Assembly (NCBI GenBank): GCA_900766135.1
Contig: CAAFUF010000016.1
Coordinates: 104,840 to 168,839, forward strand
Reading direction: 5' to 3'
Source of the DNA: Paenibacillaceae bacterium
GTDB lineage: Bacteria > Bacillota > Bacilli > Paenibacillales > Paenibacillaceae
Length of the DNA: 64,000 nucleotides
The notes beneath the pieces are model-generated. The model worked only from the letters and a program-made list of their open reading frames with translations, was not told the origin of the DNA and made no database searches. Of this stretch, positions 59,550 to 64,000 are shown piece after piece. Every line of letters begins with the position of its first letter. Within the stretch, counting starts at the first letter, position 1. The position numbers were made by a program, and so were the translations under genes.

Positions 59550-60884
59550 ATGATAAACGAGGGGAAGAAAGTGAGAGATAACGCTGATTTTTACCCTGCC
59601 CGGGGAAGAGTCGTTTTGCACGTCGACATGAATGCTTTTTATTGCTCGGTTCATGAGGCGGAAGAGCCCGGCAAGTATCGAAACCGGCCTACCGCGGTAG
59701 CCGGAAGCGTGGAGCTGCGCAAGGGCGTGATCGTCACCTGCTCGTATACCGCGCGAAAAATGGGAGTGTCCACCGGGATGACCGTCAGCCAGGGGCTGAA
59801 AAAATGTCCCGAGCTTATCGTCATCCAGCCGGACTTTCACCTATATCGCAAGTATTCCAGGGCGTTCATGGACATCGCATATGAATATACGCCGCTCCTT
59901 CAGGCCGTCTCCATTGACGAATGTTATCTGGATATTACCGGATCTAAGCAATTCGGCACCCCGCTTGAGATTGCGAACGAAATCCAGCAGCGGATTCGCC
60001 ACGAGCTGGGCCTTCCCTGTTCGATTGGTATCGCCCCGAACAAGCTGCTTGCCAAGATGGCTTCGGATATGAGAAAACCGAACGGCATTACCGTCCTGCG
60101 CATCCGTGACGTGCCGAAGCTGCTTTGGGACAAACCGTGCAGCGACCTGTTTGGCATCGGTCGAAAAACGGCCGACAAGCTGAAGACGATGCGCATTTAT
60201 ACGATCGGGCAGCTTGCGGCCGCCGACGAACGTAAGCTGATCGAGCGTTTTGGGGTGGCCGGCTCCTGGATGAAGCGGGCAGCGAACGGTATCGATGATT
60301 CGCCGGTCAGCGATGAGCGCGAAAAAAACAAATCGATCGGCCACACCACAACGCTTCCGCGCGATATTAGCCGGATGGAGGATGTGCAACGGGTGCTGCT
60401 GAACATCGCCGACCAGGTAGCGCGGCGATTGCGTCGGCAAAACCTGATGGCGCAAACGATACAGATCACGATCCGAACCCCGGACATGAAGACGATCACC
60501 CGCTCGCAGAGCTTGGAGACGGTAACCGAACAGGCGGAGGAAATTTACCGGGAAGCCTGCGAGTTATACCGAAGACATTGGAGCGAAGACAAGCCGGTCC
60601 GGCTGCTCGGGATCACGCTTCAAAATTTGGTTCCCAAAGAGGAATCCGCACTGCAGCTGGATTTGTTCGAGTACGAACGGCAGCCTAAAAAAGAGTCGTT
60701 AACGCGTACAATGGATATGCTAAGAGACAAGTTCGGCGAAGACGCGGTATTGACCGCCGGCATGCTGACCGACGACCCGTCGGCTTTGATCCGCAATCAT
60801 CGGATTCGAGGGACTTCGCTGCAAACGGATTTCCTTCGCGAGAACCGGGATGATTCGGACGGACCTCGTACGGACAAAGATTAA
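59550..60884 (+). CDS. dinB: DNA polymerase IV (Y-family)
   Basis: The 444-residue polymerase has the catalytic HVDMNAFYCSVHEAEEP and SIDECYLDITG motifs, the thumb GIGRKTADKLKTMRIYT, and the little-finger domain. A clamp-binding QLDLF near residue 370 is followed by a variable tail. It performs translesion synthesis. The ATG follows AGGAG at six bases. No clear LexA box was seen upstream. Confidence 0.95.
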   Translation: MINEGKKVRDNADFYPARGRVVLHVDMNAFYCSVHEAEEPGKYRNRPTAVAGSVELRKGVIVTCSYTARKMGVSTGMTVSQGLKKCPELIVIQPDFHLYRKYSRAFMDIAYEYTPLLQAVSIDECYLDITGSKQFGTPLEIANEIQQRIRHELGLPCSIGIAPNKLLAKMASDMRKPNGITVLRIRDVPKLLWDKPCSDLFGIGRKTADKLKTMRIYTIGQLAAADERKLIERFGVAGSWMKRAANGIDDSPVSDEREKNKSIGHTTTLPRDISRMEDVQRVLLNIADQVARRLRRQNLMAQTIQITIRTPDMKTITRSQSLETVTEQAEEIYREACELYRRHWSEDKPVRLLGITLQNLVPKEESALQLDLFEYERQPKKESLTRTMDMLRDKFGEDAVLTAGMLTDDPSALIRNHRIRGTSLQTDFLRENRDDSDGPRTDKD

Positions 60885-60919
60885 TCACGTTTTGGAATTG
60901 GAATAATACGGAAAACGCA

Positions 60920-60948
60920 TTGAAATTGCAAACTATTTATATTATATT
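60920..60948 (+). promoter_or_regulatory. Promoter of the ferredoxin gene
   Basis: TTGAAA, 17 bases, TATATT, about 60 bases before the ATG. Confidence 0.65.
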
Positions 60949-61007
60949 GGTCATGGTGATATAAAACGCACCGGACTCGTACCGTTTATTCAGGAGGCAG
61001 ATAAGAG

Positions 61008-61250
61008 ATGGCGAAATATACTTGGGTTGAGAAAGACACTTGCATCGCTTGTGGCGCTTGCGGCGCGACGGCACCGGATATCTACGATTATGACGATGAG
61101 GGTTTGGCCGAAGTCATTTATGGCGAAGACGGCAATCGCGGAAATACGGAGATTCCGGAAGATTTATACGACGATCTCCAGGACGCTTGCGACGGCTGCC
61201 CGACGGACTCCATCAAAATTGCGGATGAGCCGTTCAATAAAGAAGGCTAA
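61008..61250 (+). CDS. fer: [4Fe-4S] ferredoxin
   Basis: The 80-residue protein has CIACGACGATAPD and a distal CDGCPTDSI, giving the Cys-x2-Cys-x2-Cys...Cys-Pro ligands of one cluster. The middle is acidic, typical of Bacillus ferredoxin. It transfers electrons in the cytosol, for example to P450s. AGGAGG precedes the start and a terminator follows. Confidence 0.95.
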   Translation: MAKYTWVEKDTCIACGACGATAPDIYDYDDEGLAEVIYGEDGNRGNTEIPEDLYDDLQDACDGCPTDSIKIADEPFNKEG

Positions 61251-61269
61251 ACCTTAGAATAACTGGTTC

Positions 61270-61311
61270 AAAGAGCGCCCTATGCCGATTTTGGCTGGGG
61301 CGTTCTTTTTT
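61270..61311 (+). terminator. Terminator of the ferredoxin gene
   Basis: AAAGAGCGCCC and GGGGCGTTCTT form a GC-rich stem followed by TTTTTT. Confidence 0.75.
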
Positions 61312-61356
61312 GTCCGGATTCATGACTACTCTAGTTCCTTGGGAATAGAATATGGT

Positions 61357-62060
61357 ATGACCTTTGACCGGCCGGACTCGTCCTCCGGCATGCAGCAAAT
61401 GACGATTGAAGGCACGGTCAACAAAGCGTTTATTACGCTGATTATCCTGCTGGGCAGTGCATTCAGCACGTGGATGCTTTACTTTGACGGGTATAGCGTG
61501 GGCGGCATGGCCGTTGCCGGCGAGTCATCGGCATGATTCTGGCCTTGATCGTCAGCTTCGTGCCTCGGACTTCGCCTTACTTGGTCCCTCTTTACGCGAT
61601 CGCGGAAGGGATGTTCCTTGGGGCCATTTCGGCGATCTATGAAACCCAGTATAATGGAATTGTTATGCAGGCTGCGTTGCTCACGATGGCTGTTTTCCTG
61701 GCGTTACTCTTGGCTTATAAAACACGCCTGATTAAAGCGACGGAGAATTTCAAGCTAGGTGTGTTTGCGGCAACCGCCGGTGTAGCGCTGGTGTATTTGG
61801 CCAGCTTTATCCTGGGCTTCTTCGGGATCAACATCCCGTACCTGCACAGCAACGACTGGATCGGCATCGGTATTTCGCTGGTGATCGTGATTATCGCGGC
61901 GCTGAATCTGGTGCTGGACTTTGATTTCATCGAAAGCGGCGCAGAGCGGGGCGCTCCGAAATACATGGAATGGTACGGCGCCTTTGGCCTGATGGTTACG
62001 TTGGTCTGGCTGTACCTGGAGCTCGTTCGGCTGTTGGCGAAGTTGGCAAGCCGCGATTAA
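61357..62060 (+). pseudogene. YccA/Bax-inhibitor-1 family protein, frameshifted
   Basis: Two overlapping frames together encode a BI-1/YccA-type membrane protein. The first (61357-61536) gives TIEGTVNKAFITLIILLGSA and ends GESSA-stop. The second frame resumes about 61525 with VIGMILALIVSFVPRTSPYL and runs to 62060 with the remaining helices. One missing base in the GCCGGCGAGTCATCGG stretch explains the break. It may be a real pseudogene or a sequencing error. The first start has only a weak ribosome site. Confidence 0.8.
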
Positions 62061-62164
62061 TTTTATTAAGCTGTAAGCTTTGAGGACAGGGAAAGGGACA
62101 GGGATAGGGTGTGGGTGGGTTGAGCCGGCGGCTCGGCTTGCGCCCGCGCGATCTCTGTCTTTTC

Positions 62165-62298
62165 TTTTTTTGCACCATTATCCCGTTGGGTCAGGATGTG
62201 GGAGTTGCTGTTCGCTTTGCATGATTATCCCGTTTGGTCGGAAAGTGGGGGGGGCTGTTCGCTTTGCACCATTATCCCGTTGGGTCAGGAAGCAAGCC
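62165..62298 (+). repeat. 47-bp tandem repeats, three copies
   Basis: TTTGCACCATTATCCCGTTG-type units have cores starting at 62169, 62216 and 62263, exactly 47 apart, separated by GTGGGG..CTGTTCGC. The third runs directly into the decayed transposase region. Single copies of the word occur at 28160, 28239 and 63338. Confidence 0.75.
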
Positions 62299-62304
62299 CA
62301 CTTA

Positions 62305-63243
62305 TTAGGCAGCAGTTGCAAGAGGGAGATGAAACTGGCGTTTGACTAGCTGGCGATAGGAGATTGTCGGAGTCGTTACACAGATGCGAAGCAATTCCTG
62401 GCGCATCGTTGCGATCGCTCCGAGTGAGCGCAGACGTCGACGCACGGTAAATTCGTTTAGGTAAGCTTGGAGATGCTTTTGTCCCAAGGCGACATATGTA
62501 CATGTCAGCGATTCCCACGCTTCCTGCACTAACTTTCGCAAGGGCCTGTACAGCCGGAAAGCCAAAGGAAACGACTGCACTGTCGATGTACGGACATCCA
62601 CATCTCTGTTGATGAACGCGGCGAGATCATGGCGATTCGCCCTTTCACGGTTTCCTTGCTTATGGGGGACCAGGCGGATTTTGACCTGTGCCAGATCACC
62701 TAACTCCGTCACGGTGCAGCCAGCTACGACTGCCGAAGCATGCCGATCCAGGGATGGACGCCGGGACGGGGGAGTCCCATACTGATCGCAGTTCACCTTC
62801 ACGTCCCCGCTCAACAATTCCCGAGCATCAAATTCCCCAACAGCATGGCGGATTTTGTGCAGCATCAATCAAGCGGTCTTGTAGGTGACCCGGATCACCC
62901 GGCTTAGCCGCATAGCTGAGATGCCGTCAGGGAGCAGGAATAACTCCAGCGCCTGGAACCACTTCAATAGAGGCAGATGCGTTCCTTCAAAAATCGTTCC
63001 GACCAAAGGCGACGTTTGATGCCCGCAGCTTTCACATTCGAACAAGGGAATACGCCGCGAGGTCAGACGACTGCACCGGGAGTGAGTGCAGCGCGGGCAA
63101 ACAAAGCCGTTCGGCCACTTCATCGCGATTAGCGCATCCATACAGTCCTGTTCAGAACTAAAACGGTTGTTGAAATTTTGATGAATGGTACCCGTATCGG
63201 TCTCCATATCCGCTTCCTCCCCCACACTAAAATTTACGCACAT
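62305..63243 (-). pseudogene. IS1595-type transposase, decayed
   Basis: The N-terminal part (63243-62869) has the IS1595 zinc ribbon CPRCTHSRCSRLTSRRIPLF, with CESC downstream, and the region LKWFQALELFLL, ending VTYKTA. A TGA (replacing the usual Trp codon) interrupts the frame. The same frame then continues LMLHKIRHAVGEFDARELLSG to the C-terminal QKHLQAYLNEFTVRRR. The expected catalytic acid (E-V-D-E-T type) reads KVNCD, so activity is lost. No clear terminal inverted repeats were found. Confidence 0.85.
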
Positions 63244-63518
63244 ATGTTCTGTTTCCTAAATTATACCAAACGCATGTTCTCTTTTCAATAGAAAAGTGAG
63301 CCTGGACCCACTTTATTTTCCTACCCTCGCCCCCTGAATGAAAGGGATAATCGTGAAAAGAGCGCCCCGCAGTGCCCCCCTCCCCCCGACTCGAGACGCA
63401 GGTTAGGTATTAAGTCGCAAAATTGCGGAATTGGCGAATTTTGGGTCAGAATCGCGGTTCTCTCTGCCGATATAAGTAAATAATGGCGATCTCTCGACTC
63501 TCTCGGATGGAGGAACTG
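63244..63518. other. Intergenic region with one inverted GATTATCCC-type repeat
   Basis: CTGAATGAAAGGGATAATCG at about 63337-63356 is an inverted copy of the repeat word of the array at 62165. The rest contains a GC-rich stretch and no credible gene. Confidence 0.4.
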
Positions 63519-64000
63519 ATGGGGAACTCGGCTTATCTAAAAAAATACGTGGAAAACCACCCGAACAATAAAATGGCTTGGTATTTGCTGGGCAAGGAAT
63601 ACGAAGCGAGCGGGCAAGCGGGGAAAGCCCAATATTGCTATATTCAGGCGGGCAACGTGTACGAAGCGTTCGAAGCCAGCAAAATTCCGCTGCCGGAAGA
63701 GGTGTTGTCCGGCTATAAGGAAGGGCTGATGGAGGAGACGCACCGGCGAGAGAAGCGAAGCCGGTTCCTGCGCAAGTTCAGCCTGGCGCTGTTGATCGCG
63801 CTGCTGACGTGGATTCCCTCGGCCCATGCGCCTGGGGACCGGCAGGCGCATGGGCCCGTATCCGCCGGCGCCGATCTCGGCGAGGCGCCGGCGGACGTGC
63901 TGGAGCCCGCGGCGGACCCGGCGGGCGGAGGCACGCCTCCGGGGGGGCCCGGCCTCCCCCGGGCGGCGGGTCCCCCCCCCCGCGTTCGGCGGGCGCCCCC
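63519..64000 (+). CDS. TPR-containing membrane protein, cut by window end
   Basis: ATG 63519 follows GGAGG at five bases. The product starts MGNSAYLKKYVENHPNNKMA, has a TPR-like WYLLGKEYEASGQAGKAQYCY, then a basic segment and a membrane helix (SLALLIALLTWIPSAHA). A Pro/Gly/Ala-rich region follows, becoming low complexity at the window edge. The last bases are runs of C and G and may be unreliable. Function is unknown. Confidence 0.65.
   Translation, partial: MGNSAYLKKYVENHPNNKMAWYLLGKEYEASGQAGKAQYCYIQAGNVYEAFEASKIPLPEEVLSGYKEGLMEETHRREKRSRFLRKFSLALLIALLTWIPSAHAPGDRQAHGPVSAGADLGEAPADVLEPAADPAGGGTPPGGPGLPRAAGPPPRVRRAP

Noticed and set aside
61525..61540. Programmed frameshift in the YccA/BI-1 gene
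   Set aside because: No slippery heptamer, pseudoknot or internal Shine-Dalgarno site is visible; a single missing base explains the break.
62869..62874. Selenocysteine or recoded TGA in the transposase
   Set aside because: The catalytic acids are also lost and no recoding element is seen, so decay is simpler.

Overview
The window looks like chromosomal DNA of a Paenibacillus-type member of the Bacillales. It is GC-rich for a Firmicute, with strong Shine-Dalgarno sites, many TTG/GTG starts, and Gram-positive gene sets: hemEHY of the coproporphyrin haem route, YtpB and SqhC terpenoid enzymes, YitT, YesL, YugP, YjcZ, an alternative-length 6S RNA and GlnR-type sites. No rRNA, tRNA, CRISPR or prophage was seen. 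This placement is inferred from content, not from a database match.

Layout. 1-6.7 kb: a squalene-hopene/sporulenol cyclase cut by the left edge, a flavin reductase, an AlaX-type editing protein, a LysR regulator divergent from a methyltransferase, and an MFS pump. 6.9-10.4 kb: hemE-hemH-hemY. 10.7-16.4 kb: a closely packed run of CapA-like, GDPD, FAH-family, DUF92 and ABC-F genes. 16.8-23 kb: a MATE pump, then a MarR regulator with a 1405-residue acyl-CoA dehydratase activase. 23.3-26.4 kb: three DUF1048 genes, a PadR regulator and an ABC-2 exporter. 26.6-28.1 kb: an AT-rich HTH regulator with a tiny secreted-peptide gene, set between its own promoter and terminator. 28.3-33.5 kb: glycosidase, M42 peptidase, LapA, PepF, small proteins and a cold-shock protein. 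33.7-44.5 kb: YafY/WYL regulator, VOC protein, toroid protein, nitroreductase, MFS, YtpB, PfkA, DUF3906, MATE and a GH-like protein. 44.6-61.3 kb: YitT, CshA-like helicase, YjcZ, YesL, 6S RNA, Tpx, rhomboid, LysR, YugP, MerR, Amt with a GlnR/TnrA box, DUF294, a 3'-5' exonuclease, a JAMM protease, a ResA-like protein, CimA, DinB and ferredoxin. 61.3-64 kb: a frameshifted YccA/BI-1 gene, a 47-bp repeat array, a decayed IS1595-type transposase and a truncated TPR membrane protein.

Three points stand out. (1) The cassette at 26.5-28.1 kb has the architecture of a peptide quorum-sensing (RRNPP-type) system: an HTH regulator with a long helical C-terminal region, overlapped by ATGA with a 38-codon gene. 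That gene encodes a signal-peptide-like N-terminus and a Phr-like C-terminus ending QHGVT. (2) Three intergenic regions carry four short imperfect palindromes each on an exact 52-bp grid, one with a 62-bp step. Two of the regions share a TGTTGYA-N5-TRCAACA family and the third uses a different sequence. (3) The window holds both a YtpB-type tetraprenyl-curcumene synthase and an SqhC-type cyclase, which in Bacillus act in sequence to make C35 sesquarterpenes.
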